From: an uncultured bacterium
Lineage (GTDB): Bacteria > Verrucomicrobiota > Kiritimatiellia > RFP12 > CAIWXQ01
Assembly: GCA_903916675.1 (NCBI GenBank)
Contig: CAIWXQ010000031.1
Location: 1 to 64,000 of the forward strand
Length of the DNA stretch: 64,000 nucleotides
Direction: 5' to 3'
In this document: positions 48,594-57,568 of the stretch, piece after piece
How the letters are laid out: each line of letters opens with the position of its first letter
Position numbering within the stretch: position 1 is the first letter of the stretch
Translations under genes and position numbers: made by a program
Notes under the pieces: model-generated
Told to the model about the DNA's origin: nothing
Databases searched by the model: none
The model's input: the letters and a program-made list of their open reading frames with translations, nothing else

Positions 48594-49859
48594 ATGAACG
48601 CCAAAGCCTCCAGGCAGTTGCGGCTGGTTTCGTGGCAGGCGGCCATGGCCGCCCTCCTGCTGGCGGCTGGTGGTCTGGCCCAGGAGGAAGTGACATCCCC
48701 GGTGGACAAGCTGTTGCCGCAGGCACCGCTGGTCTCGAGCGACGGTGCATTTGAGGTCTTCGCGCCTCCTCCCCGGGCTGGATTTCGCTGGCCGGTGCTG
48801 CAGTTTGCCGACCGCTTCACCGACGAATTCTTCCGCGTCGCCCGGCTGGCGCGCGGACGCATTGCGCATCCGATCATCATCCGCATGGGGAGCGACACCA
48901 ATGAGCTGCGCGTGCACAGCGGGACGGTGCCCGGACTGGTCGTCGGCGAGCGGGAATGGATTGAGATTCCAGACCCGGAGCACGCCGATCTCGACGAACT
49001 GCGGTTAGCCCTGCTGCGGGCGCTGATTCGCGACTGGCTGCGGGGCCAGATGCCTGCCGCCGCTCGCCGGCAGCTGCCGTTGCCGCCGGCTTGGCTGCTG
49101 ACGGGGTTGGTGCGGCAGATCGGAGGGGGGCATCGGATCGAGGATTTGGATCTGGTGCACGTGCAGTGGCTGCGCGGCCAACAGCCGACTCTGACAGAGA
49201 TCTTTTCCGCGGGTGAAGAGATTCCGGTTACCGCGCGGCAACCGGCGATGTTGGCTGTGCTGTCCGCCTGGCTCCTGCAACAGCCGGAGGAGTCGTTCGG
49301 TCCGCTGCTGCAACGTCTGGCCGCCGGGGCGTCATGGAGTCCGGCTCTGCTGGCAGCGGTGCTTCATAAACGCACGGTTGCCGAACTGGAAGAAGACTGG
49401 GACGCATGGCAGGCGTCCGCCCTGCGCGAGATTCGCCAACCGGGGCTGACGACGCCGGCGCTGGTTTCCGCATTTTGCGCCCAGCTGCCGTTTTATCCCG
49501 GCGACTGGGGGCTGCCCTTGCCAGATGGCTGGCGCGGCCGCGCGCCGGCGGAATGCCTGAACTGGCCGGCCACACCGGAGGTGCAGGCCGCGTTGCGCGG
49601 CAAGGCGGCCACGATCCGCCTCTTCGCCGTGGGGCGCGACGTCTCGCTGCAGCGTGTGGCAATGGCATACGGCAATTTCTTTGACGCCTTGGCGGCGGGC
49701 GAGGAGCGCGACCGCCTGCGCGCCATGCTGTCCCAGGCCGCCGAAGCCTGCTGTCAACTGGAAGGTCGCGCCGCGAAGGGCGAAATGTTGTACAATCCGG
49801 CCTCACAGACGGAGCCGCCCGCCACGGGCAGACCGCGGTCGCGGCATGCGGTGCCGTGA
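48594..49859 (+). CDS. Hypothetical secreted protein
   Basis: This 421-residue protein is not recognised. It starts with a signal peptide (WQAAMAALLLAAGGLAQ). The mature part is largely helical, with no cysteine motif or transmembrane helix, and repeated Leu/Trp-rich segments (PPAWLLTGLVRQIGGGH, MLAVLSAWLLQQPEESF). The N-terminal part (IIIRMGSDTNELRVHSG) and the helical middle recall peptidase-like scaffold proteins of PVC bacteria, without a visible metal-binding motif. It ends 18 bases before argH. Confidence 0.5.
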   Translation: MNAKASRQLRLVSWQAAMAALLLAAGGLAQEEVTSPVDKLLPQAPLVSSDGAFEVFAPPPRAGFRWPVLQFADRFTDEFFRVARLARGRIAHPIIIRMGSDTNELRVHSGTVPGLVVGEREWIEIPDPEHADLDELRLALLRALIRDWLRGQMPAAARRQLPLPPAWLLTGLVRQIGGGHRIEDLDLVHVQWLRGQQPTLTEIFSAGEEIPVTARQPAMLAVLSAWLLQQPEESFGPLLQRLAAGASWSPALLAAVLHKRTVAELEEDWDAWQASALREIRQPGLTTPALVSAFCAQLPFYPGDWGLPLPDGWRGRAPAECLNWPATPEVQAALRGKAATIRLFAVGRDVSLQRVAMAYGNFFDALAAGEERDRLRAMLSQAAEACCQLEGRAAKGEMLYNPASQTEPPATGRPRSRHAVP

Positions 49860-49877
49860 TCGCAGGAGGGAGTTCTC

Positions 49878-51248
49878 ATGGCCAAACGCGCGAAGACAAC
49901 CCTGGTGGGGAAGATTCATCCCGACGTGCTGGCGTTTACGGTGGGGCAGGATCCCGTGCTTGACCTGGAACTGGCGGAGTGGGACTGCCTGGGCACGGCA
50001 GCGCATGTGGCCACGCTGGCGCGCCTGCGCGTGCGGCCGCCGGTCATCCGGCCGGCCGAGGCCCGCCGCGTGATCCGCGAGCTTGCGGTGCTGCGCGACG
50101 AAGCGCGCGCCGGCCGGCTGGTCATCACCGCTGCAGATCAGGACGTACACCTGGCAGTCGAGCGCCTGCTGACAACGCGGCTGGGCGATGTCGGCCGCCG
50201 CGTACACACCGGCCGCAGCCGCAACGACCAGGTGGCGGTGGACATCCGGCTGCACGCACGGGAAAATCTCTCCGCGCTGACGCTCGAAGCGGCCGCCCTG
50301 GCCACTGAACTGCTGCGCTTTGCCCGGCGCCACGCGCGCCTTCCCATGGTTGGTCGCACGCATCTGCAACCCGCCATGCCCAGTTCCGTGGGACTCTGGG
50401 CTGCGGGGTACGCCGAGGCGCTGCTGGATGATCTGCTGACCGTGGAGGCGGCGTACGCCTACGCTGACCGCTGTCCGCTCGGCTCGGCCGCCGGCTATGG
50501 CGTGCCGCTGCCGATCGACCGCGCCTTCACGGCGCGGGCACTGGCATTTGCCGCACCGCACCACAACGTGATCTACGCCAGCAATGCCCGCGGCAAGTGC
50601 GAGGCCATTGTCCTTGGCGCACTGGGGCAGGTGATGCTCACGCTTTCGCGATTCTCCGAGGATCTGATCCTCTATTCCATGCCCGAGTTCGGCTACTTTG
50701 CGCTACCGCCCGAGTTCTGCACCGGCAGCAGCATCATGCCGCAGAAGTACAATCCCGACGTGCTTGAGCTCATCCGTGCCAAGACCGCCGTCGTGCTGGG
50801 TCAGGGCGCGGCCGCCTGCGGCATTGTCAAGGGGCTGGCCGGCGGCTACAACCGCGACCTGCAGGACACCAAGGCGCTCTACCTCGACGGGTTGCGCACC
50901 ACGCGTGCGTCGCTGCGCATCCTGCGTTTGCTGGTGGCGGCGCTCGACGTGCGGCGCGACCGGCTGCTGGCGGGCTTTACGCCCGGTGTGTTCGCCACGG
51001 ACCGCGCGCTGGCACTGGTGGCCGGCGGGCGGCCTTTCCGCGACGCCTATCAATACGTGCGCGACCATCTCGACGAGCTCGATACCGTCGATCCACGCGC
51101 CGCTCTGGCAGCCAAGACCGGCCGTCGCGGCACGGTGAACCTCGACTTCGCGCCGCTGCGCCGGCGCGTGGCAGCAATGCAGCGCCAGACCCTGCGTCAA
51201 CAGCGGGTCACCCACCGCGCGTTTACGCGGCTGCTGGGCACCCTTTAA
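49878..51248 (+). CDS. argH: Argininosuccinate lyase
   Basis: This 456-residue fumarase-superfamily enzyme splits argininosuccinate into arginine and fumarate, the last step of arginine synthesis. Signatures are THLQPAMPSSVGLW (about 159-172), the mobile loop GSSIMPQKYNPDVLELIRAK (about 281-300) with the catalytic Ser, and RSRNDQVAVDIRLHARE (about 114). GGAGGGAG precedes ATG at 49878. It is 10 kb away from argJBDG, so arginine genes are split in this genome. Confidence 0.93.
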   Translation: MAKRAKTTLVGKIHPDVLAFTVGQDPVLDLELAEWDCLGTAAHVATLARLRVRPPVIRPAEARRVIRELAVLRDEARAGRLVITAADQDVHLAVERLLTTRLGDVGRRVHTGRSRNDQVAVDIRLHARENLSALTLEAAALATELLRFARRHARLPMVGRTHLQPAMPSSVGLWAAGYAEALLDDLLTVEAAYAYADRCPLGSAAGYGVPLPIDRAFTARALAFAAPHHNVIYASNARGKCEAIVLGALGQVMLTLSRFSEDLILYSMPEFGYFALPPEFCTGSSIMPQKYNPDVLELIRAKTAVVLGQGAAACGIVKGLAGGYNRDLQDTKALYLDGLRTTRASLRILRLLVAALDVRRDRLLAGFTPGVFATDRALALVAGGRPFRDAYQYVRDHLDELDTVDPRAALAAKTGRRGTVNLDFAPLRRRVAAMQRQTLRQQRVTHRAFTRLLGTL

Positions 51249-51431
51249 GCGAGACGCAGTGGGCGAAAGACCCCAGGCATAGGTAACCCTCTGCGCGCGC
51301 GGATGCCACGGCTGATTTGTACGGCGAATTGGCCGATGGCGACATCATTGGCCAGACGCCTGTGAGATCGAACTCCTGCCGGCCGCTATTCTTCCATGCC
51401 GATTTCGGTTATGCTTTCCTGACGTTTTGTC

Positions 51432-53777
51432 ATGCAGGAACCATTGAATACGGCGGAACTTGATGCACTGATCGACCGCGTGGGCGCGGAGCGGAGCAAT
51501 CTCATTGCCCTGCTGCTGGCAATTCAGGACCGCTGCCGCTACCTCCCGTCGGCTGCGCTGCAGCACCTGGCTGCGCGGTTGGGGGTGAGCGAGGCCGAGG
51601 TGACCGGCACAGCTACCTTCTACGGCCAGTTCCGTCTGCGTCCTGCCGGACGTCACCGCATTCTGGTCTGCGACGGCACGGCCTGTCATGTGAAACGCGC
51701 GCCGGCCATTCAGGAGGCGCTGCTGCGTCATCTCAAGATCGAGGCGCCGAACGACACGGATGCGGACGGCGTGTTCACGGTTGAGACCGTGGCCTGCCTC
51801 GGCTGTTGCACGCTGGCGCCAGTGGTGCAGATCGATAACACCACCTACGGGCATCTGTCGCCTGAACGCGTGGGTGCGATGCTGGAGACGTTCTTGGCGG
51901 ACGTAGCGGCGCGCCGGGAGACGGGCGCGGTTGCAGAACCTGTGGCAGCGGATAGCCTGCGTGAGATTCGCGTTGGGCTCGGCTCATGCTGCGTGGCCAA
52001 GGGGAGCCAGGAGCTGTTTGCGGCGCTGCGCGAGGCGATCCGCCGCACGGGTGGCGGCATCCGGCTCAAGCGCGTGGGGTGCATCGGCGCGTGCTATCAG
52101 GCGCCGGTGGTGGAGGTGCTGGCGCCGGGGCAGCATCCGGCGCGATACGTCGGACTGCAGCCGCAGGATGTGGCCGCTATGCTGCAGCGGCACTTTCCGC
52201 ATCCGGTGATCAGCCAGCGCTTGCGATACTGGGGGAGCGAGTGGCTGGGGCGGTTGCTGACGGGAAAAGAACCCGCCACCGAGGGGTGCTGTGTGGACTC
52301 TGAAGCGCCGGCAACCGTGGATTTCCTGACGCGGCAGGTGCGCCTGGCGACCAGCGGCGCAGGCACGCTTGATCCGCTGGATCTCGACGAATACCTAGCG
52401 AGCGGCGGATTCCGGGCCTTACGGCAGGCGCGCACCGCGCAGCGGCCGGAGGAGATCATTGCTGTGATCGAACATAGCGGCCTGCGCGGCCGTGGCGGCG
52501 CGGGGTTTCTGACCGGACGCAAGTGGGGCGTTGTGCGCTGCGCAGCAGGTGAAAAAAAATATGTGGTTTGCAACGGCGACGAGGGCGATCCCGGCGCGTT
52601 CATGGATCGGATGATCCTTGAGTCGTACCCCTATCGCGTGATCGAAGGGATAGCCATTGCCGCCTGGGCCGTGGGCGCGCAGGAGGCGGTCTTCTACATC
52701 CGCCACGAATATCCGCTGGCCGTGAAGCGCGTGCACGAGGCATTGCGGCGCGTGCGGGAGACGGACCTGCTGGACGGTCTGGGCGCGGCGGGTGCTTCGC
52801 TGGCCATGCGCGTGGCCGAGGGGGCGGGCGCGTTCGTGTGCGGCGAGGAGACCGCGTTGCTGGCATCGCTGGAGGGGCGGCGCGGTACGCCGAAGCTGCG
52901 GCCGCCTTACCCCGGCGTGCGCGGGCTGCACGAGTGTCCGACGCTCGTGAACAACGTCGAGACGCTGGCGCTGGTGCCGTGGATTTTGGCGCACGGCGCG
53001 GACGAGTTCCGGAAATACGGCACGGAAGGGAGCCGCGGCACCAAGGTCTTTGCGCTGGCGGGGCGGGTGGAGCGCGGCGGGCTGATCGAAGTGCCGATGG
53101 GGCTGACTGTGCGCGAGATCGTGATGGATGTCGGCGGCGGCGTGCAGGGCGGTCGCGCGCTCAAGGCTGTGCAGATCGGCGGGCCTTCGGGTGGGTGCGT
53201 CCCCGCGACGCTGGCAGACACGCCGGTGGACTTCGAGGCGCTGGCCGGCGTGGGGAGCATGATGGGGTCCGGCGGGTTGGTGGTATTGGACGAGACCGAC
53301 TGCATGGTCGAGATTGCACGGTATTTTCTCTCGTTCACGCAGCGCGAATCGTGCGGCAAGTGCACCTCCTGTCGCGTCGGCACGCGGCGCATGCTCGACA
53401 TCCTGGAGCGCCTTTGCGCGGGACAGGGGAAGATGGAGGACCTGGCCTCGCTGGAGCAACTGGCCCTGCAGGTGCGCGCAGGCAGCCTCTGCGGGCTGGG
53501 GCGCACGGCGCCGAATCCAGTGCTCTCCACGCTGCGCTATTTCCGCGAGGAGTACGAAGCGCACGTTGCCGGTCGCTGTCCGACCGGCAAGTGCAAGGCG
53601 ATGATCCGCTACGAGATTACCGACAAGTGCATCGGCTGCACGCTCTGCGCCCAGGCGTGTCCGGTGGATGCGATCCCCTTCCGTCCGCACGAGCGCCACG
53701 AGATCGACCAGCAGAAATGCACTCGCTGCGACACCTGCCGTGTGATCTGTCCCGAACAGGCGGTGGAGGTGGAGTAG
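51432..53777 (+). CDS. Fused NuoE-NuoF-type diaphorase subunit
   Basis: This 781-residue fusion runs in four parts. First comes NuoE-like 2Fe-2S (about 1-155; CDGTACHVK and CLGCCTLAP), then a second thioredoxin-like 2Fe-2S module as in HydB/HndC (about 175-255; GLGSCCVAKGSQEL, GCIGACYQAPV). Third is NuoF-like FMN/NADH (about 315-700; GRGGAGFLTGRKW, NGDEGDPGAFMDR, ESCGKCTSCRVGTRRM). Last are two 4Fe-4S sites (CIGCTLCAQACPVDAI, CTRCDTCRVICPEQAVEVE). Such subunits pass electrons from NAD(P)H to a hydrogenase or formate dehydrogenase. No catalytic hydrogenase gene is next to it here. Confidence 0.85.
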   Translation: MQEPLNTAELDALIDRVGAERSNLIALLLAIQDRCRYLPSAALQHLAARLGVSEAEVTGTATFYGQFRLRPAGRHRILVCDGTACHVKRAPAIQEALLRHLKIEAPNDTDADGVFTVETVACLGCCTLAPVVQIDNTTYGHLSPERVGAMLETFLADVAARRETGAVAEPVAADSLREIRVGLGSCCVAKGSQELFAALREAIRRTGGGIRLKRVGCIGACYQAPVVEVLAPGQHPARYVGLQPQDVAAMLQRHFPHPVISQRLRYWGSEWLGRLLTGKEPATEGCCVDSEAPATVDFLTRQVRLATSGAGTLDPLDLDEYLASGGFRALRQARTAQRPEEIIAVIEHSGLRGRGGAGFLTGRKWGVVRCAAGEKKYVVCNGDEGDPGAFMDRMILESYPYRVIEGIAIAAWAVGAQEAVFYIRHEYPLAVKRVHEALRRVRETDLLDGLGAAGASLAMRVAEGAGAFVCGEETALLASLEGRRGTPKLRPPYPGVRGLHECPTLVNNVETLALVPWILAHGADEFRKYGTEGSRGTKVFALAGRVERGGLIEVPMGLTVREIVMDVGGGVQGGRALKAVQIGGPSGGCVPATLADTPVDFEALAGVGSMMGSGGLVVLDETDCMVEIARYFLSFTQRESCGKCTSCRVGTRRMLDILERLCAGQGKMEDLASLEQLALQVRAGSLCGLGRTAPNPVLSTLRYFREEYEAHVAGRCPTGKCKAMIRYEITDKCIGCTLCAQACPVDAIPFRPHERHEIDQQKCTRCDTCRVICPEQAVEVE

Positions 53778-53880
53778 GGAGCGGCTTTCGATTCTGGAAG
53801 AAGAATCCGGAATCGGAAAGCAGCGCAGTCCGGTCCGGAACTAAAAAACCAGGAAAGCGGCCCGCCCGGGCCACTTTTGC

Positions 53881-54864
53881 ATGAAACAATTCCACCCAAC
53901 CGAAATCCTTTTTGTTCCCACCACCCAATGTAACCTGCGCTGCGGGCATTGCGGGGTGAGGCAAGGCCGTGCGCGGTTGTCGCCGACAGTGGCGATTCGG
54001 TTTCTACGCGCATGCAGGGGAAAGGGCGTGGAGCGGATCGGGTTTACAGGTGGCGAACCGTTTCTGGCACCGGGGTTTCTGAACCGGGTGACACGGGCTG
54101 CCGTGCGACAGGGATTCCTGTTTGGCCGCCTGATGACGAACGGCGTCTGGTTCGCGAACCGGAAAATTCTGGAGTCACGGCTGCAGGCATTGCACACGGC
54201 GGGGTTCGACGGCGGATTGTGCGTGAGCGTGGATGCCTTTCATCGGCAGGAGCTGCGCAAGGTGGCGGCGTTTGTGCGGACCGCGGTACAAATCTGGAAC
54301 CGGTCCGACGTGGTGTCGATAGCCGCGGCTTTCGGCGCGCGGGATGCAGAAACCCAGCGGAAGCTGGCACGGTTGGCGCAACTATTGCGGGCGCGGTTGG
54401 TGCGGCTGGGGAGAGGCGGATTTCTGATCCGGAGCGAGACAGCCTGGATCCGCGTGACGCCAATTCCCCTCGTGCCGCTGGGCGCGGCGGCGCGCTGGAA
54501 GAAGCCATGGGGCGGCAGGTGGTTCCGGGACGATTACTGCCAGGGGCCGGGGCACGTGTTCGTGGTGGATCCGGATGGCGCGGTGAAGCCGTGCTGCGGA
54601 TATGCCAACGAGTTGCCAGAGTTAACGCTGGGCTCATCGCACGCGAACACGTTTTCTGAACTGATGCGGCACGCGCGGCGCGATCCGCTGCTAGCGGCGA
54701 TCTTCGAACGCGGTCTCCAGCCGATCCGGCGCGCGTTGGAGAAGGCTGGATGGCGGTTCCCGGGGAAGACCACGAGCCACTGCTTCTTCTGTCACTACCT
54801 GCTGACCGAAGTTCCGCGGCCTCTTTTGCTACGACATATAAAAGCGGTTCTTGGCCCACGCTAG
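53881..54864 (+). CDS. Radical SAM protein
   Basis: This 327-residue protein carries the cluster motif CNLRCGHC (about 17-24), IGFTGGEPFLAPGF (about 52), FLFGRLMTNGVWFANR, and a C-terminal second-cluster region with cysteines CQGPG (about 220), PCCGYANELPELTLGS (about 240) and HCFFCHY (about 300). That layout recalls SPASM-type radical SAM proteins that modify peptides or sugars. No peptide substrate gene was recognised nearby. A degenerate inverted repeat (CTTTCGATTC/GAATCGGAAAG, about 53787-53823) lies upstream. Confidence 0.75.
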   Translation: MKQFHPTEILFVPTTQCNLRCGHCGVRQGRARLSPTVAIRFLRACRGKGVERIGFTGGEPFLAPGFLNRVTRAAVRQGFLFGRLMTNGVWFANRKILESRLQALHTAGFDGGLCVSVDAFHRQELRKVAAFVRTAVQIWNRSDVVSIAAAFGARDAETQRKLARLAQLLRARLVRLGRGGFLIRSETAWIRVTPIPLVPLGAAARWKKPWGGRWFRDDYCQGPGHVFVVDPDGAVKPCCGYANELPELTLGSSHANTFSELMRHARRDPLLAAIFERGLQPIRRALEKAGWRFPGKTTSHCFFCHYLLTEVPRPLLLRHIKAVLGPR

Positions 54865-55073
54865 GTCCGGAAGGCGAGTGGCCTTGCGATCCGTAGCTTT
54901 CGGAGATCGTCAGGTTAACCATGATTTTTCCCTGCAAAGACCCAAATTTCGGTTCCGCAGTTCGCCATCTTGTGATAAATATGTGCCCCGTTCTTGGAGC
55001 GGAATGTGATCAAGGAAGCCCGGCGCAAGGGGCGTAATTTACCCGCGTACTCGTCTGAAGCCATGGAGGTTAC

Positions 55074-55760
55074 ATGAATCCTTTGGATGAAGCCTTGGGC
55101 AAAGGCCAGTCGGCACTGAACGAGTATCAGGCCAAGCAGGTTTTGGCGGGCTTCGGTGTTCCGACCTGCCGCGAAGCGCTGGCGCGTGACCCGGAGCAGG
55201 CCGTGGCTGAGGCTGCGCGTATCGGGTTTCCGGTGGTCTTGAAAGCTGCGGGAGCCACGCTCCTGCACAAGACCGAAGTCGGAGGTGTGGCGCTCAACTT
55301 GAAGAGCCCCGCGGAGGTCAAGGAGCAGGCCAGCCGGCTGCTCAAGATTCCGGGCTGCGAGACCCTGCTGGTTCAGGAGATGATCCAGGGGGACCGGGAA
55401 CTGGTGTGCGGCCTGACCCGTGACGCGCAGTTCGGTCCGTGCGTGATGTTCGGCCTCGGCGGGGTTCTCACCGAGGTCCTCGGGGACACGGTTTTCCGGG
55501 TGGCCCCGCTCACCCTCGCGGATGCGGCAGAAATGATGGGGGAGATCCGGGGCGTGAAGTTCCTCGGGCCCTTCCGGGGACAGCAGCCCGCGGACAAGGC
55601 CGCCCTTGCGAAAATCCTGGTCGCGCTGGGAGCGATCGCCCTGCAACATGAGGCGATTCGCGCGATCGATCTCAATCCCGTCAAGATCCGTCCCGACGGA
55701 TCGCTTGTCGCCGTGGATGCGCTCATTTCCCTGTCGTCCACAGTCGCCGCAAAACGTTGA
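55074..55760 (+). CDS. Acetate-CoA ligase (ADP-forming), beta subunit
   Basis: This 228-residue ATP-grasp domain forms the nucleotide-binding subunit of ADP-forming acyl-CoA synthetase, which makes ATP from acetyl-CoA and ADP. It shows LNEYQAKQVLAGFGVPTC (about 15-32), GFPVVLKAAGATLLHKTEVGG (about 52), VQEMIQGDRELVCGL and MFGLGGVLTEVLGD (about 127). ATG at 55074 follows GGAGGTTAC closely. The alpha subunit follows 76 bases later. Split subunits are common in archaea and fermentative bacteria, so this supports a fermentative lifestyle. Confidence 0.88.
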   Translation: MNPLDEALGKGQSALNEYQAKQVLAGFGVPTCREALARDPEQAVAEAARIGFPVVLKAAGATLLHKTEVGGVALNLKSPAEVKEQASRLLKIPGCETLLVQEMIQGDRELVCGLTRDAQFGPCVMFGLGGVLTEVLGDTVFRVAPLTLADAAEMMGEIRGVKFLGPFRGQQPADKAALAKILVALGAIALQHEAIRAIDLNPVKIRPDGSLVAVDALISLSSTVAAKR

Positions 55761-55836
55761 GGCTCGTGTCCCAATCCTGATAGAAATGGCCCGCCTGTGA
55801 CGTGGGCGCGGCGAAGACAGCCAAAGGTGCCGACCC

Positions 55837-57243
55837 ATGCAACACACGAAGCAGAACTCGTTGACGGCATTCTTCGAACCCCGCAGCGTGGCGATCATCG
55901 GGGCCTCCGCCACTCCGGGGAAAGCCGGGTATGAGGCGATCCGGAACGTCCAGGCCAACGGATACGCGGGGAAGATCTATCCGGTGAATCCCAAGGGCGG
56001 CGAGATCTTGGGCCTGCCGGTCACGTCATCCATCTCAGCCCTCCCCGCAGGCGTGGACCTGGCGGTCATCATCCTTCCGGCTGAAGCCACGCCCAAGGCC
56101 CTGCGGGAATGCACTGCGAGAGGCATCCGGCACGCGGCGCTGATGGCGGGCGGTTTTGCGGAGGTCGATGAGGCCGGCGCTAAGCTTCAGGAAGAGTTGA
56201 TGACGGTGATCCGCGAGACCGGGGTCCGCGTTCTGGGACCTAACATCTCGGGGCACACGTCGACCCCGCATGGGTACACGTCCGCCTTCTTCCCGCTGGG
56301 AAAGATCCGTCGGGGAAACGTCTCGGTCATTGCGCAGACCGGGAATTTTGCCACCCACACGATGCGGTCCATCACAACCGGGGAACACTTCGGCGTCTGC
56401 CGGGTGATCGGCTTGGGAAACAAGGTGGACATCGACGAGACGGAAGCCCTGGAGTATCTGGCGGATGATCCGGAAACCAAGGCCATTGTCATCTATCTGG
56501 AGAGCTTTAAGCGGCCGAAGCGCTTCCTGGAAGTCGCCCGGGAAGTCACGCGGCGGAAACCGATCGTGATGCTCAAGAGCGGTTCGACCGAGGCAGGCAA
56601 GCAGGCGGCCGTTGCCCACACGGCGGCCATGGCCTCCGAGGATCGTCTGGTCGATGGGTTGCTCCGTCAGGCCGGCATCGTCCGCATCTGGGAGTATTCC
56701 CACCTCGTGCTGGCGCTCAAAGCCCTGTCCATGCTTCCGCTGCCCAAGGGGAATCGCGTGAGCTTCCTGGCGCCCTCTGGCGCCATGCTGGTGACCTACA
56801 CGGATTTCTGCGCCCGTCTGGGGCTCGAGGTGCCGGCGGTGGGTCCTGAGACGGTCGCGCGGCTGCAGGAGATCAGCCCGCCGTACATCCGGATGCGCAA
56901 CCCGGTGGACATCTGGGCCTCAGCCAACGTGCGGGGCGTCGAATTCGCGTACCGGGAGGGGATGGAGGCGGTGTTGAAGGACGCGAACATTGATGCCGTT
57001 GTCCCGGTCATGATGCTGACTAGGCAGATCGGCCAGCCATCCTTCGAATTCATTCTGGATCTGGCGAAGAAATACCCGGGAAAGCCGGTCCTCGTCAGCT
57101 TCAGCGGCGACAAGGATTGCGCGGAAGAATGTAAGGCGTATCTGGAGCCTCGCGGGGTGCCGACCTTCCTGGAGATCGAGCAGGCCTTTGAGGCTTTGTC
57201 GATTCTGGTGCGCTGCCGCAAGGCTATGGACCGGCCGCGCTAG
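55837..57243 (+). CDS. Acetate-CoA ligase (ADP-forming), alpha subunit
   Basis: This 468-residue subunit has the CoA-binding Rossmann domain (SVAIIGASATPGKAGYEAIR, about 17-36), the ligase domains with GPNISG (about 133), SVIAQTGNFATHTMRS, and the phosphorylated His in GKQAAVAHTAAMAS (about 258). It completes the ADP-forming acetyl-CoA synthetase with the gene upstream. The stop TAG is the first triplet of a TGTCGG-core repeat. Length and order are normal for the alpha subunit. Confidence 0.87.
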   Translation: MQHTKQNSLTAFFEPRSVAIIGASATPGKAGYEAIRNVQANGYAGKIYPVNPKGGEILGLPVTSSISALPAGVDLAVIILPAEATPKALRECTARGIRHAALMAGGFAEVDEAGAKLQEELMTVIRETGVRVLGPNISGHTSTPHGYTSAFFPLGKIRRGNVSVIAQTGNFATHTMRSITTGEHFGVCRVIGLGNKVDIDETEALEYLADDPETKAIVIYLESFKRPKRFLEVAREVTRRKPIVMLKSGSTEAGKQAAVAHTAAMASEDRLVDGLLRQAGIVRIWEYSHLVLALKALSMLPLPKGNRVSFLAPSGAMLVTYTDFCARLGLEVPAVGPETVARLQEISPPYIRMRNPVDIWASANVRGVEFAYREGMEAVLKDANIDAVVPVMMLTRQIGQPSFEFILDLAKKYPGKPVLVSFSGDKDCAEECKAYLEPRGVPTFLEIEQAFEALSILVRCRKAMDRPR

Positions 57244-57294
57244 CAGTTTGTCGGACTTAGACTTGGACCTTCACATGGGTTGTGCCGACTATTG
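57241..57294. repeat. TGTCGG-core stem-loop element, copy 2
   Basis: It begins TAGCAGTTTGTCGG at the stop codon of the ligase alpha gene, followed by ACTTAGACTTGG and a loop sharing 26 of 30 bases with copy 1 (4771-4800). The right arm is decayed (CCGACTATTG), so pairing is only partial. Copy 3 with another loop lies at 57461. Confidence 0.75.
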
Positions 57295-57324
57295 AACTTT
57301 CGTAATAAAAGTGACTATCGTATT

Positions 57325-57396
57325 GGGGTCGGCGTCGGTATCGGTATCGGGGTCGAATATACAATCGATACCGATTCCGATAGCGATCCCGACCCC
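57325..57396. repeat. Hexad-word hairpin
   Basis: Twelve six-base words in perfect register: GGGGTC, GGCGTC, GGTATC, GGTATC, GGGGTC, GAATAT, ACAATC, GATACC, GATTCC, GATAGC, GATCCC, GACCCC. The first five and the last five are complementary arms. A single arm with the same GGTATCGGGGTCGA sits at 19055. It is not coding. Confidence 0.9.
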
Positions 57397-57460
57397 GAAA
57401 AACTTCCTGCGGCTCTTGGAGAAACCCGTCTGCCTTGTCACTCTTTCTGTGAAGGCTCAA

Positions 57461-57520
57461 TAGGAACCTGTCGGCACAAGGTTTTGGAACAGTCCTGGCG
57501 CCAAGCCCGACAGGTTCCTA
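57461..57520. repeat. TGTCGG-core stem-loop element, copy 3
   Basis: TAGGAACCTGTCGG (57461-57474) pairs perfectly over 14 bp with CCGACAGGTTCCTA (57507-57520) around a 32-base loop that itself contains GGAACAGTCC. The stem has the same TAG...TGTCGG/CCGACA...CTA plan as copy 1 but different bases, so pairing rather than sequence is conserved. Confidence 0.8.
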
Positions 57521-57568
57521 GAACATCACGGGCTTGAGTTGGGCGGGCGGGGGACGTATCCTTCGCGC

